Shown: positions 43,348 through 52,423, counted from the stretch's first letter. The stretch is 64,000 nucleotides of DNA from Streptomyces sp. TRM70350 (GCF_019219825.1 NZ_JAHUXH010000023.1:1-64000), one strand, 5' to 3'. Notes: generated by a model not told the origin, from the letters alone. Numbers and translations: made by a program.

Positions 43348-44705
43348 TGAGGACGGGCGCTGGTGGAACGATGTCCGATCTGCGGCTCTCCTGGCTGCTC
43401 ACCCGTGGGTCCGACCGGCGGGAGTGGTGGCGGGTGGGGCTCACCGTGGTCGGCGCGGCGCTGGCCACCGGGTTCGCGCTGGGCGCGGTCGCGGTCGCGT
43501 CGATCGAGGGGCAGTACGCCATCGGGTTCGGCAACGGTCTGCTGAACCAGCCCGGGGAACGGGCGGGGGTCGTCATCGCGCTGGTGCTGCTGCTGATCCC
43601 CGTGCTCGGGTTCCTCGGGCAGTGCTCCCGGGTCGGTGCCGTGCACCGGGACCGGAGGCTGGCCGGGCTGCGGCTCGCGGGCGCCGCACCGGGGCAGGTG
43701 CGGCGGATCGCGGCGCTGGAGGCGGGGCTCGCCTGTCTGGCCGGGTCGGTGGCGGCGACGGTCGCCTCCGTCCTGGTCGTGCTGGGGGTGTGGCAGCGGC
43801 CGCCGGTCGTCGTCTGGGCCGGGTTCGCCCTGGCCGCGGTGGCCGTACCGGCGCTGGGGGCGCTGGTGAGCGCGCTGGCGTTGCGCCGGGTGATCGCCTC
43901 GCCGCTGGGCTGGGTGCGCCGGGTGCCGATCGCGTGGCGGCCGGGGCGGGCGTTCCTGACGGCGGCAGCGGCGCTCGCGGTGCTGCTGGTCACCGCTCTG
44001 ACCTCGGACGAGGGCGGTCTTCTCGGGTTGGCGCACGGCCCGCTGACGGTGTTCTTCGCCGTGCTGCTCGTCGGGGCGGGCGCGATCTGGCTGTCCGGTG
44101 CCTCGGCCCGGCTCACCGGCGCCTTCCTCGCCGCCCGAACCGACCGGCCTGCGGTGCTGATCGCGGCGGAGCGGCTGCGCGACGACCCCTGGGCCGCGGC
44201 CCGCACGCACGCCGCGGTGCTGCTGGTGACGATCGTCGGTACGGGATTCATGGGCGTCAGGCAGGCGCTGCTGGCGGCGCTCGACGCCGAGCAGCCGCCG
44301 GCCGCGAGCCGCTCCTTCTACACCACCGGCCTCGACCTGACCGCCGCCGCGATCGTGGTCGCCCTGCTCATCACTCTGTCGGCGCTCGCCGTCGGCACCG
44401 CCGAGTCCCTCGCCACCCGGCGCCGGGGCCTGGCCGCGCAGACCGCCGCCGGGGTGCCGCGGGTGGTGCTGGGCCGGGCGCTGCTGCTGGAGACCGCGCT
44501 GCCGCTGGCGCCGGCGCTGCTGCTGGCGGGCCTCGGCGGCATGGTCATCGGCACCGGGTACACCGGGCTCACCGGCAGCGGCACACTGCCGTGGGCGGCG
44601 CTGCTGGTCCCGGCGGGGGTGTACGGCGCGTGCCTGCTGGCGTCGGCCACCTCGCTGCCGCTGCTGCGCCGGTCGGTGCGGCCGGGGGAGCTGAGGTACG
44701 CGTAA
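43344..44705 (+). CDS. FtsX-like ABC transporter permease
   Basis: 453 residues with about eight hydrophobic segments. Blocks such as LAGLRLAGAAPGQVRRIAAL and GLAAQTAAGVPRVVLGRALL occur before paired helices, matching the duplicated FtsX permease core. It forms the membrane part of the exporter with the preceding ATPase. Likely efflux of a drug, peptide or lipid under PadR control. Start at 43344 overlaps the ATPase stop; a second ATG at 43371 is possible. Confidence 0.88.
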   Translation: MMRTGAGGTMSDLRLSWLLTRGSDRREWWRVGLTVVGAALATGFALGAVAVASIEGQYAIGFGNGLLNQPGERAGVVIALVLLLIPVLGFLGQCSRVGAVHRDRRLAGLRLAGAAPGQVRRIAALEAGLACLAGSVAATVASVLVVLGVWQRPPVVVWAGFALAAVAVPALGALVSALALRRVIASPLGWVRRVPIAWRPGRAFLTAAAALAVLLVTALTSDEGGLLGLAHGPLTVFFAVLLVGAGAIWLSGASARLTGAFLAARTDRPAVLIAAERLRDDPWAAARTHAAVLLVTIVGTGFMGVRQALLAALDAEQPPAASRSFYTTGLDLTAAAIVVALLITLSALAVGTAESLATRRRGLAAQTAAGVPRVVLGRALLLETALPLAPALLLAGLGGMVIGTGYTGLTGSGTLPWAALLVPAGVYGACLLASATSLPLLRRSVRPGELRYA

Positions 44706-44713
44706 GGGCAGGC

Positions 44714-44764
44714 GTGCTCACGGGACCGGGGTGGACGGGGGTCTTCCCGGTCCCGTACGAGCAC
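44714..44764 (+). terminator. Terminator after the PadR-ABC operon
   Basis: Arms ACGGGACCGGG and CCCGGTCCCGT (44720-44730, 44746-44756), extended outside by GTGCTC and GAGCAC. No T run. Confidence 0.65.
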
Positions 44765-44780
44765 CCTGTACGGGACATGC

Positions 44781-44821
44781 AAAAGCCCGGATCGTCAGGC
44801 GGAAATGCCGTCGATCCGGGC
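44781..44821 (-). terminator. Terminator of the HNH gene, overlapping its stop codon
   Basis: On the minus strand GCCCGGATCG pairs perfectly with CGATCCGGGC (44812-44821 with 44785-44794), followed by TTTT. The first arm lies in the last codons of the HNH gene and the stop codon lies at the start of the second half of the hairpin region. Confidence 0.75.
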
Positions 44822-45331
44822 CAAGGCGTCGTCCGCGCCGTACGGCTGCAAGTACGGCAGCCAGCGCGGGTCCCTATGGCCGGTCCCGATGATGCGCCAG
44901 GCCAGGCCGGTGGGCGGGGCGGGTTTGTGTCGCAGCCGCCAGCCCAGCTCGACGAGATGGCGGTCGGCCTTGACGTGGTTGCAGCGGCGGCACGAGGCCA
45001 CCACGTTGTCCCAGACGTGCTTGCCCCCGCGCGAGCGCGGGATGACGTGGTCGACGCTGGTTGCGACGCCACCGCAGTACATGCACCGGCCCCCGTCGCG
45101 CGCGAACAGCGCTCGACGGGTCAGAGGAACGGGTCCCCGGTACGGGACCCGAACGAATCTTTTGAGCCGGACCACGCTGGGTGCGGGGACTGTGACGGTC
45201 GCGCTGTGCAGATAGGCGCCGGACTCCTCAAGGCATACGGCCTTGTTCTCGAGGACGAGGATGAGCGCGCGGCGGAGCGGTACGACGCCGAGCGGCTCGT
45301 ACGACGCGTTGAGGACCAGGACATGCGGCAC
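44795..45331 (-). CDS. HNH endonuclease family protein
   Basis: 178 residues from the GTG at 45331, with AAGGAGG five bases upstream. Start PHVLVLNASYEPLGVVPLRR is typical of a widespread actinobacterial HNH family. The HNH core is RDGGRCMYCGGVATSVDHVI followed by RSRGGKHVWDNVVASCRRCN, with two CxxC pairs for structural zinc. The family is conserved and usually not mobile; the role may be DNA repair or processing. Confidence 0.88.
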   Translation of the reverse strand: MPHVLVLNASYEPLGVVPLRRALILVLENKAVCLEESGAYLHSATVTVPAPSVVRLKRFVRVPYRGPVPLTRRALFARDGGRCMYCGGVATSVDHVIPRSRGGKHVWDNVVASCRRCNHVKADRHLVELGWRLRHKPAPPTGLAWRIIGTGHRDPRWLPYLQPYGADDALARIDGISA

Positions 45332-45695
45332 GGATGCCTCCTTGTACGCCGGCGGCGCGTGGCTCGCGCCGGGACGATCTGCAGTCAGTCTCCCCTCATG
45401 CCTGGTGAAAGCGCCACCATGTCCCGGTAACGGGCTGAGAGTGTTTTCGACCACATCCGCTTCCTCCCCAGGCTCCCGACCACTTCCTCCCCCCTTCTCT
45501 CCGAACTGTTCGCCTCACCTGCTGTTCGTCTGATCTGTTCATCCCCCGGCGGGAACCGTCTCTCCCTCGAACATCGCAACGATCCCCACACGATGCCCCG
45601 ATAGTGTGGTTCCTCCGCCCGTCAGGTGACCTTTTCGTGACCTTGGACCTGACCGCCGTACCGGGGGCGGGCCGTTGCACCTGGAGGTACCCGCC
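45332..45695. promoter_or_regulatory. Divergent intergenic region between the HNH and MscS genes
   Basis: 364 bases, comparatively C/T-rich, holding both promoters. No gene, repeat or recognisable operator seen. The AAGGAGG site of the HNH gene and the GGAGG of mscS lie at its ends. Confidence 0.35.
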
Positions 45696-46790
45696 GTGTC
45701 GCCCCTGCCCGTCCCACTGGCCGCCGGACCGTCACCGTCCCCGCCTCCGTCCCAGACGGCACCCTCCGTGCCCACGCTGCAGGACGCCCAGCAGAGCGCG
45801 ACGAACGCCGCCGGCTGGGTGGAGGAGAACTGGTCGACGTGGCTGGCGATCGGGCTGCAGGTGCTGCTGATCGTGGTGGTCGCGGTCGTGCTGCGGGTGG
45901 TGGTGCGGCGGGCGATCACCAAGCTGATCGAACGGATGAACCGCACCGCGCAGTCGGTGGACGGCACGGCGATCGGCGGCCTGCTGGTCAACGTGGAGCG
46001 CCGCCGTCAGCGCTCGCAGGCGATCGGCTCGGTGCTGCGCTCGGTGGCGAGCTTCGTCATCCTCGGCACGGCCGCCCTGATGATCCTGTCCACCTTCAAG
46101 ATCAACCTGGCTCCGCTCCTGGCCTCCGCCGGTGTGGCGGGCGTGGCGATCGGTTTCGGCGCGCGCAACCTCGTCACGGACTTCCTGTCCGGCGTGTTCA
46201 TGATCCTCGAGGACCAGTACGGCGTCGGCGACTCGATCGACGTCGGCGTCGCGTCCGGCGAGGTCATCGAGGTGGGCCTGCGCGTCACCAAGCTGCGCGG
46301 CGACAACGGGGCGATCTGGTACGTCCGCAACGGCGAGGTCAAGCGCGTCGGCAACCTCTCCCAGGGCTGGGCCACGGCCGGCGTCGACGTCACCGTGCGT
46401 CCCTCCGAGGACCTGGACCACGTCAAGGCCGTGCTCACCGAGGTCGGCGAGGCGATGAGCAAGGAGGAGCCCTGGAACGAGATGCTCTGGGGCCCGGTCG
46501 AGATCCTCGGCCTGGACAGCGTCCTGCTCGACTCGATGGTCGTGCGCGTCTCGGCCAAGACGATGCCGGGCAAGTCCCTCACGATCGAACGCGAACTGCG
46601 CTGGCGCATCAAGCGCCGCTTCGACCAGGAGGGCATCCGCATCGTGGGCGGCCTGCCGCTCCAGCAGGACGAGGAGTCCGCAGCCGACCCGACGGCGGGG
46701 ATGGCGGCGCCGTCGGCGTTCGCGAGCACGACCTCTCCGCAGGCGGTCGCGGCTTCGCCGATTGCGCCGCCGACGAGCACGACGAAGTAG
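45696..46790 (+). CDS. MscS-family mechanosensitive ion channel
   Basis: 364 residues from the GTG at 45696, eight bases after GGAGG; a TTG at 45675 is in frame. After a Pro-rich start come TM1 (WLAIGLQVLLIVVVAVVLRV), TM2 (VLRSVASFVILGTAALMILS), and the pore helix LLASAGVAGVAIGFGARNLV with the Gly/Ala packing of MscS. The conserved loop DFLSGVFMILEDQYGVGDSI opens the beta domain. It releases solutes under hypo-osmotic shock. A perfect 16-bp hairpin terminator follows. Confidence 0.93.
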   Translation: MSPLPVPLAAGPSPSPPPSQTAPSVPTLQDAQQSATNAAGWVEENWSTWLAIGLQVLLIVVVAVVLRVVVRRAITKLIERMNRTAQSVDGTAIGGLLVNVERRRQRSQAIGSVLRSVASFVILGTAALMILSTFKINLAPLLASAGVAGVAIGFGARNLVTDFLSGVFMILEDQYGVGDSIDVGVASGEVIEVGLRVTKLRGDNGAIWYVRNGEVKRVGNLSQGWATAGVDVTVRPSEDLDHVKAVLTEVGEAMSKEEPWNEMLWGPVEILGLDSVLLDSMVVRVSAKTMPGKSLTIERELRWRIKRRFDQEGIRIVGGLPLQQDEESAADPTAGMAAPSAFASTTSPQAVAASPIAPPTSTTK

Positions 46791-46852
46791 CGGAACGGTT
46801 CTGGACGACTGACGTCCGCTCCCGCGGCCGCCCCGCAGCCGCCCCCGCAGCC

Positions 46853-46892
46853 GCCCCCGCGGGCAACGACTCCGTTGCCCGCGGGGGCGTTC
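46853..46892 (+). terminator. Terminator after mscS
   Basis: Perfect 16-bp stem GCCCCCGCGGGCAACG / CGTTGCCCGCGGGGGC (46853-46868, 46873-46888) with a four-base loop. Two more CCGCAGCCGCCCCC-type units precede it. Confidence 0.85.
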
Positions 46893-46944
46893 GCTCTTGA
46901 CGCCCCCTTCCCGCCGGGCCTATCTTCCTGCCAGTCGAAGCCGG

Positions 46945-46959
46945 TAGGAAACCTTCCCA
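46945..46959. promoter_or_regulatory. TAGGAAACCTTCCCA palindrome upstream of the ROK gene
   Basis: GGAA-ACC-TTCC is a perfect inverted repeat 75 bases before the ROK start. From memory, the ROK regulator CsnR of Streptomyces binds a GGAAA/TTTCC-type palindrome in chitosanase and csn operon promoters. The resemblance suggests autoregulation here. Confidence 0.45.
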
Positions 46960-47031
46960 ACAGATAGCCGGGATGGACGCACAGCCCCGCCCCGCTGCCA
47001 AGCCGAGCGGCCGAAAGGCAGGTGTCGACGC

Positions 47032-48318
47032 ATGGCAGGAACCGCCGGTACCCCGGGCACCCCCCGCGTCCTGCGCGCCATGAACGACCGCGCCGCCCTC
47101 GACCTGCTCCTGGAACACGGCCCCCTCTCCCGCAGCCGCATCGGCAAGCTCACCGGCCTCTCCAAGCCGACCGCCTCACAACTGCTGGCCCGCCTGGAGG
47201 CCGCCGGGCTCGTACTGGTGACCGGCACCAGCGAGGGCCGCCCCGGGCCGAACGCCCAGCTCTACGCCCTCAACCCGGCCGCCGCCCACGCCGCCGGACT
47301 CGACGTCACCCCCGAACGCGTCCTCGCCGCCGTCGCCGACATCACCGGGCGCACGGTCGGCACGTACGAGGTGCCCGCCCCGGGCAGACGCCCCTTCCCC
47401 AAGCGCTCCGCTTCGCCCGTGCAGGAGGGACCCTCATCGCCCGTCGTACGCCAGGTCACCGACGCCCTCGACGGCGCCGTGAAGGCGGCCGGGCTGGCCA
47501 GGGACGACATCCGGCGCCTCGTCATCGGCACACCCGGCGCCTTCGACCCCAGCACCGGCCGCCTGCGCTACGCCTCGCACCTGCCCGGCTGGCACTCCCC
47601 CACCCTCCTCGACGAACTCGCCGCCGCACTGCCCATGCCGGTGGAGTACGAGAACGACGTCAACCTCGTCGCCGTCGCCGAGCAGCGGCTGGGCGCGGCC
47701 CGCGGGCACGGCGACTTCGTGCTGCTGTGGAACGAGGGCGGCCTCGGCGCCGCCCTGGTCCTCGGCGGCCGGCTGCACCGCGGGTGGACCGGCGGCGCGG
47801 GCGAGGTCGGCTTCCTGCCCGTCCCCGGCGCCCCCCTGGTCCGCCAGGTCACCCAGGCCAACAGCGGCGGCTACCAGGAGCTGGCGGGTTCCCAGGCCGT
47901 CCCCGCGCTCGCCCGCGACCTCGGCGTCCCCGACATCCCCCCGGGCCCGTACACCGAGGTCGCCGCCACGCTGCTGGCCCGCGCGGCGGAGGCGTACGAC
48001 GACTCCGGGCGCACCACCCCCCGAACCGCCGAAGACGACCCCCACCGCGACCTCCTCCACACCTACGCCACGCGCCTCGCCACCGGCCTCGCCTCCCTCG
48101 TCTCCGTCCTCGACCCCGAACTCGTCGTCCTGAGCGGCACCTCCCTCACCTCCGGCGGCGAGACGCTGCGCGCCCTGGTGCAGGCCGAGTTGGCGGAGCT
48201 GGCGGCGGCCCGGCCCCGGCTCGTCATCGGTGACGTACGCGAACACCCCGTCCTGCGCGGCGCGTTGGAGAGCGCCCTCGCCACGACCCGCGACGAGGTC
48301 TTCGACACCTCGCGCTGA
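47032..48318 (+). CDS. ROK-family transcriptional regulator
   Basis: 428 residues, ATG at 47032. N-terminal winged HTH: ALDLLLEHGPLSRSRIGKLT then GLSKPTASQLLARLEAAGLV. The ROK domain has a sugar/ATP-like site with PVEYENDVNLVAVAEQRLGA and GGAGEVGFLPVPG, but the zinc cysteines of NagC-type members are not evident. Residues around 118-132 are encoded by a dispersed palindromic repeat. It precedes GH4 and kinase genes, resembling the chitosan-oligosaccharide csn locus of S. coelicolor, but the transporter genes expected between are absent. Confidence 0.88.
   Translation: MAGTAGTPGTPRVLRAMNDRAALDLLLEHGPLSRSRIGKLTGLSKPTASQLLARLEAAGLVLVTGTSEGRPGPNAQLYALNPAAAHAAGLDVTPERVLAAVADITGRTVGTYEVPAPGRRPFPKRSASPVQEGPSSPVVRQVTDALDGAVKAAGLARDDIRRLVIGTPGAFDPSTGRLRYASHLPGWHSPTLLDELAAALPMPVEYENDVNLVAVAEQRLGAARGHGDFVLLWNEGGLGAALVLGGRLHRGWTGGAGEVGFLPVPGAPLVRQVTQANSGGYQELAGSQAVPALARDLGVPDIPPGPYTEVAATLLARAAEAYDDSGRTTPRTAEDDPHRDLLHTYATRLATGLASLVSVLDPELVVLSGTSLTSGGETLRALVQAELAELAAARPRLVIGDVREHPVLRGALESALATTRDEVFDTSR
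47391..47433. repeat. Second dispersed palindromic repeat, in frame in the ROK gene
   Basis: CCCCTTCCCCAAGCGCTCCG followed by CTTCGCCCGTGCAGGAGGGA. Its reverse complement aligns with the repeat in pepN (CCTCC, GCxCGxGCG, AGCxGAG, GGGGxAGG), with more divergence. It inserts residues RPFPKRSASPVQEGPSSP into a region predicted to be a loop. Confidence 0.5.
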
Positions 48319-48353
48319 GCAGCGCCCCAGCACCCGCCCTGGGAGGCCTCGCC

Positions 48354-48545
48354 ATGCCCGGCACATCCCGGAAGCGGCCACGAACACCCGAACGCGGCGC
48401 GGGTCGGCGGCTGCGGCGAAGTCCGGATGATGCCGTGGCCTCCCGGACCGTCCAAGAGAACCGTATGGACGCGATTCTCCCCCGTATGCGGGACGTACCC
48501 CCACCCCGGCGTGAACGCTGGGGCATCCTCGCAACAAACAGGTGA
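48354..48545 (+). other. Orphan SD-led reading frame between ROK and GH4 genes
   Basis: GGGAGG stands seven bases before the ATG at 48354. The frame starts MPGTSRKRPRTPERGAGRRL, reminiscent of the basic n-region of a secreted solute-binding protein, then runs 63 codons without a hydrophobic core. It could be the remnant of a deleted transporter gene or a chance frame. Confidence 0.3.
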
Positions 48546-48560
48546 AGGGTTGACTGGACG

Positions 48561-49829
48561 ATGAAACTCACCGTGGTCGGCGGCGGTTCGACCTACACCC
48601 CCGAACTCGTGGACGGCTTCGCCCGTCTGAGGGACACCCTGCCCGTCCAGGAACTGGTGCTCGTCGACCCCGCGGCCGACCGCCTGGAACTGGTGGGCGG
48701 CCTGGCCCGGCGTATCTTCGCCCGTCAGGGACACGGCGGACGGGTGGTGACGACCTCCGACCTGGACGCCGGTGTCGACGGCGCCGACGCGGTGCTGCTC
48801 CAGCTGCGCGTCGGCGGGCAGGCGGCCCGTCAGCAGGACGAGACCTGGCCCCTGGAGTGCGGCTGCGTGGGCCAGGAGACGACCGGCGCGGGCGGCCTGG
48901 CGAAGGCGCTGCGCACGGTGCCGGTGGTGCTCGACATCGCCGAGCGGGTACGGCGCACCAACCCGGACGCCTGGATCATCGACTTCACCAACCCGGTCGG
49001 CATCGTGACCCGCGCCCTGCTGAAGGCCGGTCACAAGGCGGTCGGGCTGTGCAACGTGGCGATCGGCCTGCAGCGGAAGTTCGCCGCGCTGCTCGCGGTC
49101 GCCCCGGCCGACGTCCACCTCGACCACGTGGGCCTGAACCACCTCACCTGGGAGACCGGCGTCCGCGTGGGCGGTCCCGAGGGCGAGGACGTCCTGCCCG
49201 GGCTGCTCGGGGAGCACGGCGACACGATCGCCGCCGACCTGCGCCTGCCGCGCGAGCTGCTGGACCGCCTCCGCGTGGTCCCGTCGTACTACCTGCGCTA
49301 CTACTACGCCCACGACGAGGTCGTCAGGGAGCTGCGCACCAAGCCCTCGCGGGCCGCGGAAGTGGCCGCCATGGAGCGGGAGTTGCTGCGGATGTACGGC
49401 GATCCGGCGCTCGACGAGAAGCCGGAGCTGCTGGCCGGGCGGGGCGGCGCGTACTACTCGGAGGCGGCCGTGGACCTGGCGGCGGCGCTGCTGCGCGGTG
49501 CGGGCAGCCCGTACCAGGTGGTGAACGCGTACAACCGGGGCACGCTGCCGTTCCTGCCGGACGACGCGGTGATCGAGGTGCAGGCGGCCGTGGGCGCGCA
49601 GGGCGGTCCGGTGCCGCTGCCGGTCGCCGCGGTGGATCCGCTGTACGCGGGTCTGATGGCGAGCGTGACGGCGTACGAGGACCTGGCCCTGGACGCGGCC
49701 CTGCGCGGCGGGCGGGAGCGGGTCTTCCGGGCGCTGCTCGCGCATCCCCTCATCGGGCAGTACGAGCACGCCGACGCCCTCACCGACCAGCTGATCGCAC
49801 ACAACCGGGAGCATCTCGCGTGGGCCTGA
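48561..49829 (+). CDS. Family 4 glycosidase (6-phospho-beta-glucosidase type)
   Basis: 422 residues, MKLTVVGGGSTYTPELVDGF. GGGSTYTP is the NAD-binding loop of GH4. The Mn ligands are expected in GLCNVAIGLQ (Cys) and VGLNHLTW (His), and DETWPLECGCVGQETTGAGG matches the family block. GH4 enzymes cleave by an NAD-dependent redox-elimination route, often on 6-phospho sugars. It overlaps the kinase gene by 10 bases. In csn-type loci the equivalent enzyme (recalled as csnH) would act on glucosamine oligosaccharides. Confidence 0.9.
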   Translation: MKLTVVGGGSTYTPELVDGFARLRDTLPVQELVLVDPAADRLELVGGLARRIFARQGHGGRVVTTSDLDAGVDGADAVLLQLRVGGQAARQQDETWPLECGCVGQETTGAGGLAKALRTVPVVLDIAERVRRTNPDAWIIDFTNPVGIVTRALLKAGHKAVGLCNVAIGLQRKFAALLAVAPADVHLDHVGLNHLTWETGVRVGGPEGEDVLPGLLGEHGDTIAADLRLPRELLDRLRVVPSYYLRYYYAHDEVVRELRTKPSRAAEVAAMERELLRMYGDPALDEKPELLAGRGGAYYSEAAVDLAAALLRGAGSPYQVVNAYNRGTLPFLPDDAVIEVQAAVGAQGGPVPLPVAAVDPLYAGLMASVTAYEDLALDAALRGGRERVFRALLAHPLIGQYEHADALTDQLIAHNREHLAWA

Positions 49830-50791
49830 CCGCAAGCGTCCTCGCCATCGACGCGGGCAACAGCAAGACGGACGTCGCGGTGGTGGCGGCCGACGGGAGC
49901 GTGCTCGCCGCCGCGCGGGGCGGCGGGTTCCGGCCGCCGGCCGTGGGGGTCGAGGCGGCGACGGACGTGCTCGCCGAGGTGGTGGCGCGGGCCTTCGCCG
50001 CGGCCGGTGTCACCTCGGTCACGCATGTCTCGGCCTGCCTGGCCAACGCCGACTTCCCCGTGGAGGAGGCACTGTTGACCGACGCGCTGCACGCGCGCGC
50101 GTGGGGGGCCACTGTTGAAGTGCGCAATGACACCTTCGCGATCCTGCGGGCCGGGGTGACCGAGCCGCGCGGGGTCGCGGTGGTCTGCGGGGCGGGCATC
50201 AACTGCGTCGGTATGCGTCCCGACGGGCGCACCGCGCGGTTCCCGGCGATCGGCCGGATCTCCGGGGACTGGGGCGGGGGTTGGGGACTGGCCGAGGAGG
50301 CGCTGTTCCACGCGGCCCGCGCGGAGGACGGGCGCGGCGGGCCGACCGAGCTGGCGCGGACCCTGCCCGCGCACTTCGGGTACGACTCCATGGACGCGCT
50401 GATCGAGGCGCTGCATCTTGAGCGGGTGCCGCCGCACCGGCGGCACGAGTTGACGCCGGTTCTCTTCGCCACGGCGGCCGACGGCGACCCGGTGGCCCGC
50501 GCGCTCGTCGACCGGCTCGCCGAGGAGGTCGTGACGATGGCGACGGTCGCCCTGGCCCGGCTGGACCTGCTGGACGAGGAGACGCCGGTGCTGCTGGGGG
50601 GCAGTGTGCTGGCGGCCCGGCATCCGCAACTCGACGACGGCGTACGGGACCTGCTGGCGGCGCGGGCCGCGAAGGCGGTGCCTCGGGTGGTGACGGCGCC
50701 TCCGGTGCTGGGGGCGGCGTTGCTGGGGCTGGACCGGGTGGAGGCGGACGCGGGCGCGTGGGAGCGGGCGCGGGCGCACTTCGAACGCTGA
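49820..50791 (+). CDS. BadF/BadG-type sugar kinase (N-acetylglucosamine kinase-like)
   Basis: 323 residues from the GTG at 49820, with GGGAG eight bases upstream inside the GH4 gene. The phosphate-1 loop is SVLAIDAGNSKTDVAVVAAD, phosphate 2 is AVVCGAGINCVGMRPDG, and the adenosine motif is VLLGGSVLAARHP. It should phosphorylate an amino sugar released by the GH4 enzyme or imported. Tight overlap supports one operon. Confidence 0.88.
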   Translation: MGLTASVLAIDAGNSKTDVAVVAADGSVLAAARGGGFRPPAVGVEAATDVLAEVVARAFAAAGVTSVTHVSACLANADFPVEEALLTDALHARAWGATVEVRNDTFAILRAGVTEPRGVAVVCGAGINCVGMRPDGRTARFPAIGRISGDWGGGWGLAEEALFHAARAEDGRGGPTELARTLPAHFGYDSMDALIEALHLERVPPHRRHELTPVLFATAADGDPVARALVDRLAEEVVTMATVALARLDLLDEETPVLLGGSVLAARHPQLDDGVRDLLAARAAKAVPRVVTAPPVLGAALLGLDRVEADAGAWERARAHFER

Positions 50792-50948
50792 CCTTCTCGG
50801 CCGAGGAACCGAACCGATTCCCAGGGCGTATTCATGGGCAAGGGGTGCTGCGAGACGCGCGAGCCATCAAGATCCAGCCAAGGCCGGTGCGGATGTCGGT
50901 CCCGGCGGCGATACTGGCGGCGACGGATGACCATGGGGGAGGTCAGCA

Positions 50949-52409
50949 GTGACACAACCGCCGAAGAGCAGCACGGCACCACCGGGTGCGCCCACCATGC
51001 CCGGCGCGCTTCCTCAGCAGGGCTCGCCCGCACCCGCCGCACCCGGCCCCGTCGCACCCGGCCCCGCGCCGACCGCCGTCGCCCCGTCCCGCCGTACGGC
51101 GTTCGCCGAGGGCGTGGACCAGCTGCGTGCCGTCGCGACCACCGAGCCGGGCCGACTGCGCATCATCGGCGCGGTCCTCGCCCTGCTGGTCGTGGCCTTC
51201 GGCGCCGTGACCGCCTGGCAGGCCACCGACCGGGCGGCCGCCGCCGACGACGTGCTGAACAACAGCCAGCCCCTCAGCTCCGCCGCGGCCGACATCTACC
51301 GCTCCCTGGCCGACGCCAACACGGCCGCCTCCAGCGGCTTCCTGGCCGGCGGCCAGGAGACGAAGGCCTCCAGGGAGCGGTACGAGAAGGACATCCGCAC
51401 GGCGGCCGAGAAGCTCGTCCTGGCCGCCAACAACTCCGAACCGAACTCCCGTTCCGCCGAGACGATCTCCAAGCTCAACCGGCTGCTGCCGGAGTACAAG
51501 GGCCTCATCGAGCGCGCCCGCGCCAACAACCGCCAGGGCTACCCGCTCGGCGGCGCCTACCTGCGGTACGCCAACGCCACGATGCAGACCGAGATGCTCC
51601 CGGCGGCGGAGGACCTCTACAAGACGGAGAACGAACGGCTGCGCGACGACTACGCGCACGCGACCCCCTACCCCTGGGCGGCGATCGCGCTCGGCGTCCT
51701 CGCCCTGGCCGCCCTCGCCTGGGCCCAGCACCGCACGTACGTGCGGACGAACCGGGTCCTGAACCACGGCCTGGTCGCCGCCACCGCCACCACGACGGTG
51801 GTCCTGCTCTGGCTGGTCATCGGCCACAGCGTGGCCCGCGCCGGGCTGAACGACTCCTACGACCACGGCGTCCGCTCCCTGAACGTCCTGCACGACGCCC
51901 GTATCGCCTCCCTGAAGGCCCGCGGCAACGAGAACCTCACGCTGGTCAGCCGGGGCGCGGAGACGGTCGAGGTGGGCGGCGAGTTCAAGGACAAGTTCGA
52001 CGTGGCCTACCAGGCGTCGATGAAGGACCTCGCCGCCGGTCTCGCCGCCGCGGAGGACCTCGCCGACGACCAGGCGGGCGAGCAGCCGGTGCGGGCCGCC
52101 GCGGCCAGCATGGACGTGTGGAAGGAGCGGCACCAGCAGGCCCGCGACGCCGACGACGCGGGTGACTACCAGGCGGCGCTCAGCAAGATCATCGGCTCGA
52201 AGGACGACGAGCCGACGGGCGAGTGCTTCGACAACGTCGACCGCAGCCTGGAGACCGCCCTGAAGCACGAGACGCTGGAGTTCGAGCAGGCCGCGGGCGA
52301 CGGCCGGGACGCGATGACCGGTCTGCCGGCCGGTGCGGCCGTGCTCGCGGTGCTGGGCGCGACGGGCGCGGTGCTGGGCATCGGCCGCAGGCTTTCGGAG
52401 TACCGGTGA
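50949..52409 (+). CDS. glnX: GlnX-like four-helix membrane sensor protein
   Basis: 486 residues from the GTG at 50949, six bases after GGGAGG. Topology: cytoplasmic Pro-rich tail, TM1 about 72-90, an extracellular helical domain of about 145 residues, TM2 about 237-256, TM3 about 272-294, a second extracellular helical domain, and TM4 about 458-479. In mycobacteria and corynebacteria GlnX has four helices and links the periplasmic binder GlnH to PknG. Gene order GlnX-GlnH-(one gene)-PknG here is the same. Identification is by order and topology; no catalytic motif exists in the family. Confidence 0.8.
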   Translation: MTQPPKSSTAPPGAPTMPGALPQQGSPAPAAPGPVAPGPAPTAVAPSRRTAFAEGVDQLRAVATTEPGRLRIIGAVLALLVVAFGAVTAWQATDRAAAADDVLNNSQPLSSAAADIYRSLADANTAASSGFLAGGQETKASRERYEKDIRTAAEKLVLAANNSEPNSRSAETISKLNRLLPEYKGLIERARANNRQGYPLGGAYLRYANATMQTEMLPAAEDLYKTENERLRDDYAHATPYPWAAIALGVLALAALAWAQHRTYVRTNRVLNHGLVAATATTTVVLLWLVIGHSVARAGLNDSYDHGVRSLNVLHDARIASLKARGNENLTLVSRGAETVEVGGEFKDKFDVAYQASMKDLAAGLAAAEDLADDQAGEQPVRAAAASMDVWKERHQQARDADDAGDYQAALSKIIGSKDDEPTGECFDNVDRSLETALKHETLEFEQAAGDGRDAMTGLPAGAAVLAVLGATGAVLGIGRRLSEYR

Positions 52410-52423
52410 AAGGGGGCGCGACG

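Noticed and set aside
45332..45695. Possible riboswitch upstream of mscS
   Set aside because: No recognisable aptamer motif; the region is pyrimidine-rich spacer.
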